A stretch of DNA of 64,000 nucleotides from Streptomyces lunaelactis (GTDB lineage: Bacteria; Actinomycetota; Actinomycetes; Streptomycetales; Streptomycetaceae). Both the position numbers and the translations under genes were made by a program. The notes below the pieces were generated by a model. The model was not told the origin of the DNA. It saw only the letters and a list, made by a program, of their open reading frames with translations, and searched no databases. Where the stretch lies: contig NZ_CP026304.1 of NCBI RefSeq assembly GCF_003054555.1, forward strand, positions 7,502,001 through 7,566,000. The letters run 5' to 3'. This document shows, piece after piece, positions 42,701 through 51,536 of this stretch (its first letter is position 1; each line of letters opens with the position of its first letter).

Positions 42701-43424
42701 TCCAGCCCTTGCGGGCGCGCGCCTCGGCCCGCAGTTCCTCGATCCGGCCGGACACCTCCGACAACCGCCCCGAGACCAGGATCTCGTCCTCGGTGCCCAC
42801 ATAGGCGCCCCAGTAGATGAACAGGTCCTGGTCGAGATGGCGGGTGAAGGCCTGCCGGGCATCCAGCATCACGACCACATCGTCGACCCCCTCCGGCCAG
42901 CCCTCGGCGAGCCGCCGGCCCGTGGTGATCTGCACAGGGCGCGCGACGCGGTTGAGACCCGTACGGTGCCTGGCCAGCAGTGCCGAGACACTGCTGATGC
43001 CGGGAACCACCTCATGATCGAAGGTGACCGCGCCCCGCTCCAGGATCTCCTGAAGGATGCCGAGGGTCGAGTCGTACAGCGCCGGATCGCCCCAGACGAG
43101 GAACGCACCGCACTCCTCCTCGCCCAGTTCCTCGGCGATGAACCGCTCGTAGAGATCGGCCCGTCGGCGGCGCCAGTCGTCGACCGCGGGGGAGTAGTCC
43201 GATGTCTGCCGGTCCCGCTCCGGATCACGCGCCTCGATCAGACGGTACGAAGGGTCCTCGATGTGCGCGTCCAGGATGTCGTGCCGCAGTCGGGTCAGAT
43301 CCGACTTCTCCTCGCCCTTGTCGAGGATGAAGAACGCATCCGCCTTGTTCAGCGCCTTGACCGCCTGCAGCGTCAGATGGTCGGGGTCGCCCGCACCGAT
43401 GCCGATCACATAGATCTTTCTCAC
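42669..43424 (-). CDS. cobF: precorrin-6A synthase (deacetylating)
   Basis: 251-aa SAM-dependent tetrapyrrole methylase. The N-terminal motif KIYVIGIGAGDPDHLTLQA and the glycine-rich VPGISSVSALLA are typical, and VWGDPALYDS is the family substrate loop. CobF methylates C-1 and removes the acetyl group in the aerobic cobalamin route, just before CobK. GTG 43424 is chosen as the first start of the VRKIYVIG opening. It is convergent with cobK; the two consecutive pathway genes face each other. Confidence 0.92.
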   Translation of the reverse strand: MRKIYVIGIGAGDPDHLTLQAVKALNKADAFFILDKGEEKSDLTRLRHDILDAHIEDPSYRLIEARDPERDRQTSDYSPAVDDWRRRRADLYERFIAEELGEEECGAFLVWGDPALYDSTLGILQEILERGAVTFDHEVVPGISSVSALLARHRTGLNRVARPVQITTGRRLAEGWPEGVDDVVVMLDARQAFTRHLDQDLFIYWGAYVGTEDEILVSGRLSEVSGRIEELRAEARARKGWIMDTYLLRRG

Positions 43425-43495
43425 CCTTCGAGTCTGCCGTACCCGGAGGATCGTGGGACCTACCGGGGGCGCCGGTAGCGGCATATCCTCCGATC

Positions 43496-44206
43496 ATGCG
43501 TGTCGCACTCTTCGTCACCTGCGTCAATGACGCTGTGTATCCGGCAACCGGCATCGCCACGGTGAGACTCCTGGAGCGGCTGGGGGTGGAGGTGGACTTC
43601 CCGGCGGCGCAGACCTGTTGCGGACAGCCGCAGTTCAACACGGGCTACCGGCGCGAGACAGAGCCCCTGGTACGGCGCACGACCCGGGCCTTCGAGGGAT
43701 ACGAGTATGTGGTGACCCCGTCAGGTTCGTGCGCGGCGATGGTGCGTGAGCACTACCCGAAGTTCGGGGAGACGGCGCTCCCGTCCCGTACGTACGAACT
43801 GACCGAGTTCCTGTCCGACGTCCTCGGCGTCACCGATGTCGGCGCCTACTTCCCGCACACCGTCACCTACCACCCCTCCTGCCACGGGCTGCGGGCGCTG
43901 GGCCTGGGGGAGCGGCCGCTCAAGCTCCTCGGGGCGGTCAAGGGCCTGGAGCTGCGCGAACTGCCCGGGGCCGAGGAGTGCTGCGGCTTCGGCGGCACCT
44001 TCGCCGTCAAGAACGCCGAGGTCTCCGCCGCCATGGGCCAGGACAAGGTACGCAACGCCGCCTCCACCGGAGCCGACGTGCTGTGCGGCGCCGACAACTC
44101 CTGCCTGATGCACATCGGCGGCATCCTCCGGCGTCAGGACGAACCGCTGCGGGCCCTGCACATCGCCGACATCCTCGCGAGCACCGAAGAGGAGCCTCTG
44201 CTGTGA
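43496..44206 (+). CDS. lutA: lactate utilisation protein A, Fe-S subunit
   Basis: 236-aa CCG-domain protein. Two cysteine-rich motifs are visible, CCGQPQFNTGY and CCGFGGTFAVKN. With LutB and LutC it forms the iron-sulfur L-lactate dehydrogenase that turns lactate into pyruvate. It starts the three-gene operon, and its TGA overlaps the GTG of lutB by 4 nt. Confidence 0.93.
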   Translation: MRVALFVTCVNDAVYPATGIATVRLLERLGVEVDFPAAQTCCGQPQFNTGYRRETEPLVRRTTRAFEGYEYVVTPSGSCAAMVREHYPKFGETALPSRTYELTEFLSDVLGVTDVGAYFPHTVTYHPSCHGLRALGLGERPLKLLGAVKGLELRELPGAEECCGFGGTFAVKNAEVSAAMGQDKVRNAASTGADVLCGADNSCLMHIGGILRRQDEPLRALHIADILASTEEEPLL

Positions 44207-45621
44207 GCGGTACGTATCTCGGGATGCCGTCCTTCCCCGAGGCGGCCAAGGACGCCGTGCACAACGTGACGCTGCGCGCCAACCTGCGGCACGCCACCCA
44301 CACCATCCGCGACAAGCGGGCACGGGCGGTCGCGGAGCTCGCCGACTGGGCGCAGCTGCGCGAGGCTGGCAAGCAGATCAAGAACCGCACACTGCGTCAT
44401 CTCGACCGCTATCTGGAGCAGTTGGAGACCGCGGTCACCGAGGCCGGCGGAACCGTGCACTGGGCGGCCGACGCCGAGGAGGCCAACCGGATCGTCGCCG
44501 ATCTCGTGAAGGCGACCGGCGAACGCGAGGTCGTCAAGGTCAAGTCGATGGCCACCCAGGAGATCGGCCTCAACGAAGCGCTCGAGGCCGAAGGCATCTC
44601 GGCGTACGAGACCGACCTCGCCGAACTGATCGTGCAGCTCGGCGACGACCGGCCGTCGCACATCCTGGTGCCCGCCATCCACCGCAACCGCGGCGAGATC
44701 CGCGACATCTTCGCGGAGAAGATGGGGAGCTGGGGGCGGCCCGCCCCCGACGGTCTCTCCGACACCCCCACCGAACTCGCCGAAGCGGCACGCCTGCACC
44801 TCCGGGAGAAGTTCCTGCGGGCCAAGGTCGGCATCTCCGGTGCCAACTTCATGGTCGCCGAGACCGGCACCCTCGTCGTCTTCGAGTCCGAGGGCAACGG
44901 CCGGATGTGCCTGACCCTCCCCGAGACGCTGATCTCGGTCGTGGGCATCGAAAAGGTGGTGCCGAGCTGGCGTGATCTGGAGGTGTTCCTGCAGACGCTG
45001 CCCCGCTCATCGACCGCCGAGCGGATGAATCCGTACAACTCCATGTGGACCGGCACCGTGGACGCCGACGGCCCGCAGACCTTCCACCTGGTCCTCCTCG
45101 ACAACGGCAGGACCGACACGCTGGCCGACGAGGTCGGGCGGCAGGCGCTGCGCTGCATCCGCTGCTCCGCCTGCCTCAACGTCTGCCCGGTGTACGAGCG
45201 GGCCGGCGGGCATGCGTACGGCTCCGTCTACCCGGGCCCGATCGGCGCCATCCTCAGCCCCCAACTGCGTGGTATCCAGAGCGAGATCGACGCCTCCCTG
45301 CCGTACGCCTCCTCCCTCTGCGGAGCCTGCTACGAGGTGTGCCCGGTCGCCATCGACATCCCCGAGGTCCTCGTCCACCTCCGGGAGAAGGTCGCAGACC
45401 AAGGCGGAAAGGGTCACCGGCTGGAGAAAGCGGCGATCAAGGCCGCCGGGTGGGTGCTGAACCATCCCGCCGCGCTCGCCGCCGGGGAACGCGTCGCGTC
45501 CAGGACCCGCAAGCTGCACCCGAAGAAGCCGCCGGGCGCCGGTGCCTGGACGGCCAGCCGTGAACTCCCGGAACTGCCCGCCGAATCCTTCCGTGACTGG
45601 TGGAAGAAGAACCGCACATGA
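44203..45621 (+). CDS. lutB: lactate utilisation protein B, 4Fe-4S ferredoxin-type
   Basis: 472-aa protein with an N-terminal LUD domain and two C-terminal 4Fe-4S sites: CIRCSACLNVCPVY and CGACYEVCPVAI. It is the electron-transferring core of LutABC. The GTG start at 44203 is coupled to lutA by overlap and gives the MSGTYLGMPSFPEAAKDAV opening. Overlap with lutC is 4 nt. Confidence 0.93.
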   Translation: MSGTYLGMPSFPEAAKDAVHNVTLRANLRHATHTIRDKRARAVAELADWAQLREAGKQIKNRTLRHLDRYLEQLETAVTEAGGTVHWAADAEEANRIVADLVKATGEREVVKVKSMATQEIGLNEALEAEGISAYETDLAELIVQLGDDRPSHILVPAIHRNRGEIRDIFAEKMGSWGRPAPDGLSDTPTELAEAARLHLREKFLRAKVGISGANFMVAETGTLVVFESEGNGRMCLTLPETLISVVGIEKVVPSWRDLEVFLQTLPRSSTAERMNPYNSMWTGTVDADGPQTFHLVLLDNGRTDTLADEVGRQALRCIRCSACLNVCPVYERAGGHAYGSVYPGPIGAILSPQLRGIQSEIDASLPYASSLCGACYEVCPVAIDIPEVLVHLREKVADQGGKGHRLEKAAIKAAGWVLNHPAALAAGERVASRTRKLHPKKPPGAGAWTASRELPELPAESFRDWWKKNRT

Positions 45622-46250
45622 GCGCCTCACGCGAGCGCATCCTCGCCCGTGTCCGTGCGGCTGTGGCCGACGCCCCCGAGGCGCCCGAGCCCACCCGCGA
45701 CTACCTCACCACCCACACCCCGGACGATCCGGCCGCGATCCTCGATCTGCTGCACGAGAACCTCGCGGACTACCGGGCCATCGTGCACCGGACGACCGCG
45801 GACGAACTGCCGTTGCTGCTCATGCGGCTGCTCGCGGAGCGCGGCTCCGCGACCGTGCTCGTACCGCCCGGACTACCGCCCGAGTGGCTTTCCGCTGCCG
45901 ACGCGACCCGGATCCACGACCGTTCGGTCTCCACCGCACAGGAACTCGACGCCGTCGACAGTGTCGTCACAGGATGCGCGCTCGCCATCGCCGAGACCGG
46001 CACGATCGTGCTCGACGCAGGTCCCGGACAGGGCCGTCGGCGCATCACGCTCATCCCCGACCACCACATCTGTGTCGTACGCGTGCCGGACCAGATCGTC
46101 GCGTCCGTACCGCAGGCGATGCCCCGTCTCGACCCGACCCGCCCGCTGACCTGGATCTCCGGACCCTCGGCCACGAGCGACATCGAACTCGACCGGGTCG
46201 AGGGCGTGCACGGCCCCCGCACATTGGAGGTCGTTCTGCTACGTGACTGA
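45618..46250 (+). CDS. lutC: lactate utilisation protein C
   Basis: 210-aa LUD-domain protein, third subunit of the lactate dehydrogenase complex. Typical segments are ASRERILARVRAA, VTGCALAIAETGTIVLDAGPGQG and SGPSATSDIELDRVEGVHGP. ATG 45618 overlaps the lutB stop. The gene ends inside the 3' end of the convergent DUF309 gene by 12 nt. No GntR-type regulator adjoins the operon. Confidence 0.93.
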   Translation: MSASRERILARVRAAVADAPEAPEPTRDYLTTHTPDDPAAILDLLHENLADYRAIVHRTTADELPLLLMRLLAERGSATVLVPPGLPPEWLSAADATRIHDRSVSTAQELDAVDSVVTGCALAIAETGTIVLDAGPGQGRRRITLIPDHHICVVRVPDQIVASVPQAMPRLDPTRPLTWISGPSATSDIELDRVEGVHGPRTLEVVLLRD

Positions 46251-46712
46251 GGTCAGCCGGGGCGCCTCGCTGCCCGCGTCCACCGGTCCTTCGACGCGGG
46301 CGGCGAGCGCGCGCGCCCACGCGGTCAGCCCGGTCACATCGATGCCGTACGGGTCGGGGTAAGCGGCGATCCGGTCCGCGCCCCTGAGCAGCAGCCGCGC
46401 GCCGCCCGCCGTATTGCCGCGGGCGACGTGCGTGAGCCCCACCGCGAGCTGCGCGAGCCCCCGCCACAGCTCGCGCTCCGCCTCGGGGCCGGACTTCCAC
46501 GCGTCCTCGAAGACCTCGTGCGCGTGGAAGGGCATGCCCGCGTCGAGCAGCCGCTGCGCCTCGTCAAGTGTCTGACCGGGGCTGCGCAGCACGCCCTCGG
46601 GCTGCCGCTCCACGCCTGTCGTGCCGTAAGGAAGCGGGCGTCCCAGCCCGTCGCGGGGGCGTGCGTTGCGTGCGCGCCCTTCGGCGTCGCGGTCCCTCCG
46701 TGCCTTGTCCAC
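46239..46712 (-). CDS. DUF309 protein
   Basis: 157-aa helical protein. DUF309 signature: the FHAHEVFEDAWKSGP segment with His and Glu positioned as metal ligands, then LWRGLAQLAVGLTHVARGN and a third helix ending in ADRIAAYPDPYGI. The molecular role is unknown. The N-terminal 40 residues are Arg-rich and poorly defined. It is divergent from the HxlR gene, with 81 nt between. Confidence 0.85.
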   Translation of the reverse strand: MDKARRDRDAEGRARNARPRDGLGRPLPYGTTGVERQPEGVLRSPGQTLDEAQRLLDAGMPFHAHEVFEDAWKSGPEAERELWRGLAQLAVGLTHVARGNTAGGARLLLRGADRIAAYPDPYGIDVTGLTAWARALAARVEGPVDAGSEAPRLTSVT

Positions 46713-46793
46713 GCCTCGATTGTCCCCCGCGCCGTGGCCCGCAGGCCTACAGGCGATCGGTGCGAGTGAGTTTGATGTGGCAACCTAGTAGGC

Positions 46794-47291
46794 ATGAAGG
46801 CACGTACCACGCGGGACGGCACGCTTCCCGCCCTGCCCCTGGACTCGCGCGGCAGGCCGTGCTCCGTCGCGGCCTCGCTGCAGGCCGTCGGCGAGAAATG
46901 GGCCCTGCTGGCCGTGCGGGAGATCAGCTTCGGCAATCACCGCTTCGGCGCGATCGCCCGTAACACCGGCGCGCCCCGCGATGTCCTCACCGTGCGCCTG
47001 CGCCATCTGGAGACCATCGGTGTACTCGTACGGCGGCAGTACAGCGAGCACCCCCCGCGCTTCGAATACCACCTCACCGAGGCGGGCAGGGACCTGCTGG
47101 TCGTGCTGACCACGCTGCGCGCCTGGGGCGACCGATGGCTGGTCGACGAGCCCCCGGCGGTCTTCACGCACTCCTGCGGCGAGGAGCTGGACATGGTCCA
47201 CAGCTGCCGCCACTGCGGTCGGGAGGTCGTGTCCGACGATCTGCGTCTGCGGGTGAGCAGCCCCGGCTGGGACGCGCACGGTCCCGTATGA
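46794..47291 (+). CDS. HxlR-family winged-helix regulator
   Basis: 165-aa MarR-like winged-helix protein of the HxlR type. The start CSVAASLQAVGEKWALLAVRE, the wing FGAIARNTGAPRDVLTVRLRHLETIGVL and EYHLTEAGRDL are characteristic. A C-terminal CRHC pair (residues 138-141) with an earlier Cys may bind metal or sense redox state. Control of the DUF309 gene or a nearby reductase is possible. Confidence 0.88.
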   Translation: MKARTTRDGTLPALPLDSRGRPCSVAASLQAVGEKWALLAVREISFGNHRFGAIARNTGAPRDVLTVRLRHLETIGVLVRRQYSEHPPRFEYHLTEAGRDLLVVLTTLRAWGDRWLVDEPPAVFTHSCGEELDMVHSCRHCGREVVSDDLRLRVSSPGWDAHGPV

Positions 47292-47377
47292 CCGCAGGCC
47301 GGACGTCCGGCGGCCCGCGGGGAGTGGGGTAAAGTTCCCCCTGCGTGCTCGGCCGGGAATCCGGCGGAACCGCGCAT

Positions 47378-47451
<74 letters not shown>

Positions 47452-47470
47452 CTTGAGAGAGTCGCAGGTC

Positions 47471-47504
47471 AGGGCCGGTTTCGGAGGCATCCGAAACCGG
47501 CCCT
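47471..47504 (+). terminator. tRNA-Pro 2 terminator hairpin
   Basis: A perfect 15-bp stem AGGGCCGGTTTCGGA with loop GGCA, 20 nt after the tRNA, followed by GCCGTTTCTT. Same layout as after copy 1. Confidence 0.9.
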
Positions 47505-47551
47505 TGGCCGTTTCTTGGGGACCAGTTGGGGACCAGTGTCCTTGACCGGCG

Positions 47552-48676
47552 TCAGCGGGTGACGACGATCGGGCTCGGCAGGGAGCGCGGGGCGCGGAGC
47601 ACGCTGAGGTGTGCGGAGAGCGCCGCTCCGGCGGCCGTGATCTTGCGTACGTCCGGGTGTAGGTAGCGCTTCGTGGTGGTCAGCGAGCCGTGGCCGGCGA
47701 TCCGTCGCAGGACGTGGACCTGCACTCCTGCGTCGGCGAACCAGGTCAGGCCGGTGTGCCTGAGGTCGTGGCGACGCAGGTGTTCGTAGCCGAGTTTGGT
47801 GACCACCCCGTCCCAGTGGGTCGCGTCGCGCAGGACGGCGGTGGAGATGCGTCCGCCGCGCGGGCCGGTGAACAGGCGGGCATCGGGATCGGGGCCGGCG
47901 GAAAGGATGCGCTGGGCGACGAGGGGGCGGATTTCCTCGACGATGGGAACCTTGCGGGCGCGCTTGCCCTTGGTGCCCTTGTCGGTCAGCCCGCCGGGTG
48001 AGGGTGTGGTCTGACGCCGCACGGTCCAGATCCACTGGCTGGTGTCGATGTCACCAACGCGGCATCCGGAGACCTCGCCGATGCGGGCGGCGGTGCAGGC
48101 GGCGAAGAGGACGACGTCTCCCCAGCCGCGGTACTGGTCGTGGGAGGCGGCCACGAGTGCGTCGGCCAGTTGGACGAAGGTCTCCCAGTCGGGCAGGGCC
48201 AACGCGCGTGGGTCGAGGAGTTCGTCCTCGGCCTGCTTATATAGCTTCTGCCAGCCGGTCACCCGGGCGGGGTTGACCTTGATGATGCCGTCACGGACTG
48301 CCTGCTCCATGACGCGGACCAGGACGGCGATGGTGTTCTTCACCGTCGAGCGGCTGTGCTCGTCGGCGATCCAGTTCTGCACGGTGCGGTCGACGACGCC
48401 GTTGGTGATCATCGGGACCGCGAGGTGGCCCAGGGCGGGGACCACACGCATCCGCCACCCCGCGAGGTAGGGGTCCAGCGTCTTCAACTCCAGGCCGCGC
48501 AGGGCAAGGCCCATATTTGCTTCGCCGTATTCGGCGAGCTTCATGGTGGCGAGCGACGGGCTCAGGCCGGCCTGTGCGGCCTCGATGATGCCCTGGAGCC
48601 ACTCCTGCGCTTCTTCTTCGCTGTCTTTCCCGCCTCGATCTCCCCCGGGAATCAAGCCCAGGGCGTCCTCAAGCAC
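47552..48676 (-). CDS. tyrosine site-specific integrase, degraded N-terminus
   Basis: The C-terminal 355 residues are a full tyrosine recombinase: core-binding domain (EYGEANMGLALRGLELKTLD), then catalytic Arg in CTAARIGEVSGCR, HxxR in RRHDLRHTGLTWFADAG, and Tyr in TTTKRYLHP. In relatives a 50-60-residue N-terminal DNA-arm-binding part precedes residue EEAQEWL; here that part is replaced by an unrelated stretch and no good start is seen. GTG 48676 is a nominal start. It points away from tRNA-Pro 2, 100 nt from it, so it probably came from an element integrated there. Confidence 0.8.
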   Translation of the reverse strand: MLEDALGLIPGGDRGGKDSEEEAQEWLQGIIEAAQAGLSPSLATMKLAEYGEANMGLALRGLELKTLDPYLAGWRMRVVPALGHLAVPMITNGVVDRTVQNWIADEHSRSTVKNTIAVLVRVMEQAVRDGIIKVNPARVTGWQKLYKQAEDELLDPRALALPDWETFVQLADALVAASHDQYRGWGDVVLFAACTAARIGEVSGCRVGDIDTSQWIWTVRRQTTPSPGGLTDKGTKGKRARKVPIVEEIRPLVAQRILSAGPDPDARLFTGPRGGRISTAVLRDATHWDGVVTKLGYEHLRRHDLRHTGLTWFADAGVQVHVLRRIAGHGSLTTTKRYLHPDVRKITAAGAALSAHLSVLRAPRSLPSPIVVTR

Positions 48677-48804
48677 CCGGCCCTTCCGGTCTCGCCACCG
48701 ACCCGGCCGGTCAGACCGGCCGTGGTCAAGCTCGACAACGAGACGCGCGGCGCGCTCCGGATTCGTGGACTGTGGGAACTCCTGCTTAACGGTGACCGTA
48801 TCGA

Positions 48805-49206
48805 GTGCTGGAGGCCGTTCAAAGCAGGGAAGGCGAGGAGCGGGCCAGGGCGGAGCGTGAAGTCCGCTGGCGGGCGGCCATGGAAGAGGCGAAGGAGCGA
48901 GCAGTTCAGGATCAACTCGCCGAGGTGCTTCGCGAAGAGGCCGAACGCTGGCGGGAGGCCGCTGTGCTCGGTGAGTACTGCACGGCACTGGAACGTCGTC
49001 TCGGCGAGCTGGGCGGTGCCATGGACGAGTCGGCTCTGGACTCGGCCCGGCGCTGGTTGCAGTGGGCGTACGGCTACGCGCGGGCGATCGACCCCTTGAC
49101 CCGGCTTCCGGGGATGCCGAACACGCGTGAACCGACGCCGGACGACCTCGAACCACATCTGAAGGGGTGGAGCCCTTACCGGCCGGAACGACGGGACGGA
49201 CGGTGA
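48805..49206 (+). pseudogene. C-terminal part of a mobile-element-type coiled-coil protein
   Basis: 133 codons rich in Glu, Arg and Ala (REGEERARAEREVRWRAAME) ending in RRWLQWAYGYARAIDPLTRL and EPHLKGWSP. This tail is recalled from proteins of about 300-400 aa common in Streptomyces accessory regions. The N-terminal part is absent, or lies in a shifted frame upstream (LRIRGLWELLLNGDRIECW, from about 48755). It meets the damaged 5' end of the integrase, so one deletion may have removed both starts. Confidence 0.65.
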
Positions 49207-49389
49207 CTTGGGAGCGAGCGACCCGCCGAATGCACCCGGGGAGCGAAAGGCTCTCTGCATCACCTCCCCGTCATCCAATGGCGCCCTTCGGCTTCTGTGG
49301 CGTCGGACCACGCTTCCCGGCGGTGAATGCGCGCGGTAGTTGGGCGAGCAGGAAGGGCAGGGGGTCCGGACTTTGGGGATCGGCCCTGA

Positions 49390-49411
49390 TGTCAGTGCCC
49401 CGTCCTAGGCT
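49390..49411 (+). promoter_or_regulatory. RecA-NDp (PafBC-type) DNA-damage promoter
   Basis: TGTCAGTG, exactly 8 nt, then TAGGCT: a full match to TGTCRGTG-N8-TAnnnT. The ATG of the gene at 49418 follows after 6 nt, predicting a leaderless mRNA. Confidence 0.72.
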
Positions 49412-49417
49412 TGGTTC

Positions 49418-49786
49418 ATGGCATCAAGTAGCCGCAAGGAGATCGTGGTGCCGGTCACCAACCGGTTGTTCAGGGTGCTTTGGGGCACGGAGCACATGCG
49501 GCTGTGGGCGACCCGTCCCTACCCCGTCCTCGCCGACGACGAGCTGGACCCGCGGCTGCGCGCACAGATCACCGACTGCCGTGCCGCCACGGGCGTAGAG
49601 ATCCCCCAGGGCGCACTGATCGTCATGCTCTCCTGCGGGCACTCCATGTACAGCCAGGTGGCCCTGGAGGTGTTCGACCACTTCACACCGCTGATCACCG
49701 ACCAGGAGCTGATGTTCGAGCTGCTGATGCTGGAGTTGGTGACCCGGATGGGACTGGGGATGGAGTACCGCTCTCCCGAGCCATGA
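49418..49786 (+). CDS. hypothetical protein under a DNA-damage-type promoter
   Basis: 122-aa soluble protein with no recognised domain. It has a basic start (SSRKEIVVPVTNRLFRVLWG), a Tyr/Pro/Asp-rich centre and a helical acidic C-terminus (LMFELLMLELVTRMGLGMEY). ATG 49418 is set by the promoter whose -10 box lies 6 nt away; no ribosome site is seen, in line with a leaderless transcript. Third-position GC is high, so it is probably a real gene. It sits just outside the integrase remnant. Confidence 0.65.
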   Translation: MASSSRKEIVVPVTNRLFRVLWGTEHMRLWATRPYPVLADDELDPRLRAQITDCRAATGVEIPQGALIVMLSCGHSMYSQVALEVFDHFTPLITDQELMFELLMLELVTRMGLGMEYRSPEP

Positions 49787-50057
49787 GTCACGTCCGGCGC
49801 TCGGGCCGGGCTGCCGCTGAATCTGGTTCACGAATAAGGTCTTCAGGCTGAGTGGAGTCGATTCACCGTCACCCTCGCATCCCTGCTGATGTGGGCGTGA
49901 CACGTAGCAACAACCCGTAGCAGCCGCCCGCAGGGGGCCCACCACCGGCTGCCCCGCCTCCGCACGGCAGGACGCGCGCACCGCCCGCCGGTGAGCGCGG
50001 GCGTTCTACTGCGTGAGGGGCACCGCCCTTTATCCGACCAGCAAGGAGCAGCAGGCT

Positions 50058-51011
50058 GTGAAGGTCGAAATCCAGCCGGACGTACGCGACATCGCCGCCC
50101 AGCTCGGGGCAGGCGTTCCCTACGCGCTGAAGGTCCTGGCCGGCCAGCTGGCCGACGACCCTGACATGGGCCGGCCCTCGGGGCTGCCCGGCATCCTGAC
50201 CGTGACGGTTGACGGCGACGTGTTCGAGGACTGCCCCGACCTGTCCGTCGGCTACATCCGCGAGCCGGACCGGATCGAGATCCGGTTTCTGAGAGCGGCT
50301 CCCTCCACCGAGCCCTCCACGGACGCCCAGGACCAGGACCAGGAGCAGGGCCGAGACCAGGACCAGTCCGCCGACCCTGCTGCCGCCGCGGTCACCGTAC
50401 GGGAGGTCGCCGATGCCTGGCGGCGCATCACTGGCTGGCTGAAGCACAACGCACCCGACTCCTACGCTGCGCTCCGCGCCGGTGTCGGCCCCGCTGCCAT
50501 CGCTGCCGTGGAAGGCGACCTCGGCATCCGGATACCCGTCGAGCTGCACGTCCTGTGGTTGCTGACCGCGGGCGACGACGGGGGCGATGGATGGGGATGC
50601 CTTCCGGGCAATAAGGCTCTGATGACCCTGGACGCCGTGGCCGCCGTCTACCGGGTGAGGATGGACTCCCAGGCCCACGAGGACGCCCTCAATGCCGACC
50701 GTCCCGAAGACGAGCGGATCACGGTGTGGAAGGCAACCTGGATTCCGGTTGTGGCCTTGGGCCCGGCTGACAGCACCTCGGGCCTGTACCTGGACGCCGA
50801 GAGTGGCTACCTGGGCCGGTGGTCCCGCTACAACGAAGGCCCCGATGAAGTACTCGACACCCTGGTCACCTACCTGGAAGAGGCTGCCGACATGCTCGAA
50901 GCCCCTGCCCTGGCCACGCGGGACAAGCCCGGCCTGATCGGCGGGGCGCTGGTGTGGCTCAGCAGTATCGACCCGGCACAGGAAGACCGGTGGCAGCCCT
51001 GGACCGGCTGA
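50058..51011 (+). CDS. SUKH (SMI1/KNR4)-family protein with extra N-terminal domain
   Basis: 317-aa two-part protein. Residues 1-80 form a small domain (VKVEIQPDVRDIAAQLGAGV to DRIEIRFL) found alone in some actinobacteria; a Gln/Asp-rich linker (DAQDQDQEQGRDQDQS) follows; residues about 120-300 are a SUKH domain (LKHNAPDSYAALRAGV, GIRIPVELHVLWLLTAGDDG, IPVVALGPADSTSGLYLD). SUKH proteins are often immunity proteins against polymorphic toxins, but no toxin gene is seen here. GTG 50058 is chosen because AAGGAG lies 9 nt upstream. A strong hairpin follows. Confidence 0.82.
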   Translation: MKVEIQPDVRDIAAQLGAGVPYALKVLAGQLADDPDMGRPSGLPGILTVTVDGDVFEDCPDLSVGYIREPDRIEIRFLRAAPSTEPSTDAQDQDQEQGRDQDQSADPAAAAVTVREVADAWRRITGWLKHNAPDSYAALRAGVGPAAIAAVEGDLGIRIPVELHVLWLLTAGDDGGDGWGCLPGNKALMTLDAVAAVYRVRMDSQAHEDALNADRPEDERITVWKATWIPVVALGPADSTSGLYLDAESGYLGRWSRYNEGPDEVLDTLVTYLEEAADMLEAPALATRDKPGLIGGALVWLSSIDPAQEDRWQPWTG

Positions 51012-51021
51012 CCACACACGA

Positions 51022-51056
51022 GAAGGGGGGCCAGCCCTGCGGGCTGGCCCCCCTTC
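51022..51056 (+). terminator. strong hairpin terminator after SUKH gene
   Basis: A perfect 15-bp stem GAAGGGGGGCCAGCC with a CTGCG loop, 11 nt past the SUKH stop. It may also serve the convergent fragment at 51087. Confidence 0.9.
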
Positions 51057-51086
51057 CGGCTTTCACGTGCTGGTGCTCAGGCTATG

Positions 51087-51392
51087 TCAGCCGATCTTGC
51101 GCCAGGTGCAGGTAGTTGCGGTCGACGTGCAGTGCTCGAACCCCGGAAGGGTCACGAAGAACCCGTCACCGTCCAGCATCCGCCACGTCGGGGCCGGGAA
51201 CCCGCTGAACGCCTTCTGGTTCTGCACGCTCGGGATCGCCGCACGCCCGCACCGCTCCGTACCGCTCGGCCCGTTCGTCGCCGTGCGGGTGTCCGCGAGG
51301 ATGCCGAAGTTCGCCGAGCCGTCGCCCATCTTGTCGGTGAACAACTGGGCGCACTTGGTGCCCGACGTCACGAGGTTGACGCTGTCGAAGTC
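51087..51392 (-). pseudogene. C-terminal fragment of an unknown protein
   Basis: About 100 codons on the minus strand end normally (TATTCTWRKIG-stop) with four to five Cys (KCAQLF, ERCGRAA, EHCTS, TTCTW) and a compact beta pattern, suggesting a secreted disulfide-bonded domain. The reading has no start of its own: its 5' side is replaced at about 51393 by the tail of a transposase on the other strand. Family not recognised. Confidence 0.5.
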
Positions 51393-51491
51393 AACCTGTT
51401 CCGCCACACCTACAACACTCTGCGACCCCACCAGGCCCTCGGCGAACGCACACCACGCGCGGCTTACCTCGCCGTTGAACACTGCGATTAG
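51393..51491 (+). mobile_element. IS transposase C-terminal scrap (rve-type)
   Basis: 33 codons ending in TAG: LFRHTYNTLRPHQALGERTP followed by RAAYLA. The YNxxRPHQALGxxTP pattern is the hallmark C-terminus of IS3/IS481-type transposases. The rest of the element and its terminal repeats are gone. It truncates the minus-strand fragment beside it. Confidence 0.78.
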
Positions 51492-51536
51492 CGTGTGGCC
51501 TTTGGCGGACCCGCTACTTCACTGGGAGTTCCTGAC

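Noticed and set aside
37822..47377. A single excisable island between the two tRNA-Pro copies
   Set aside because: The integrase remnant is outside the interval and points away; the interval holds core-type genes (cobK, cobF, lutABC) and no mobility gene.
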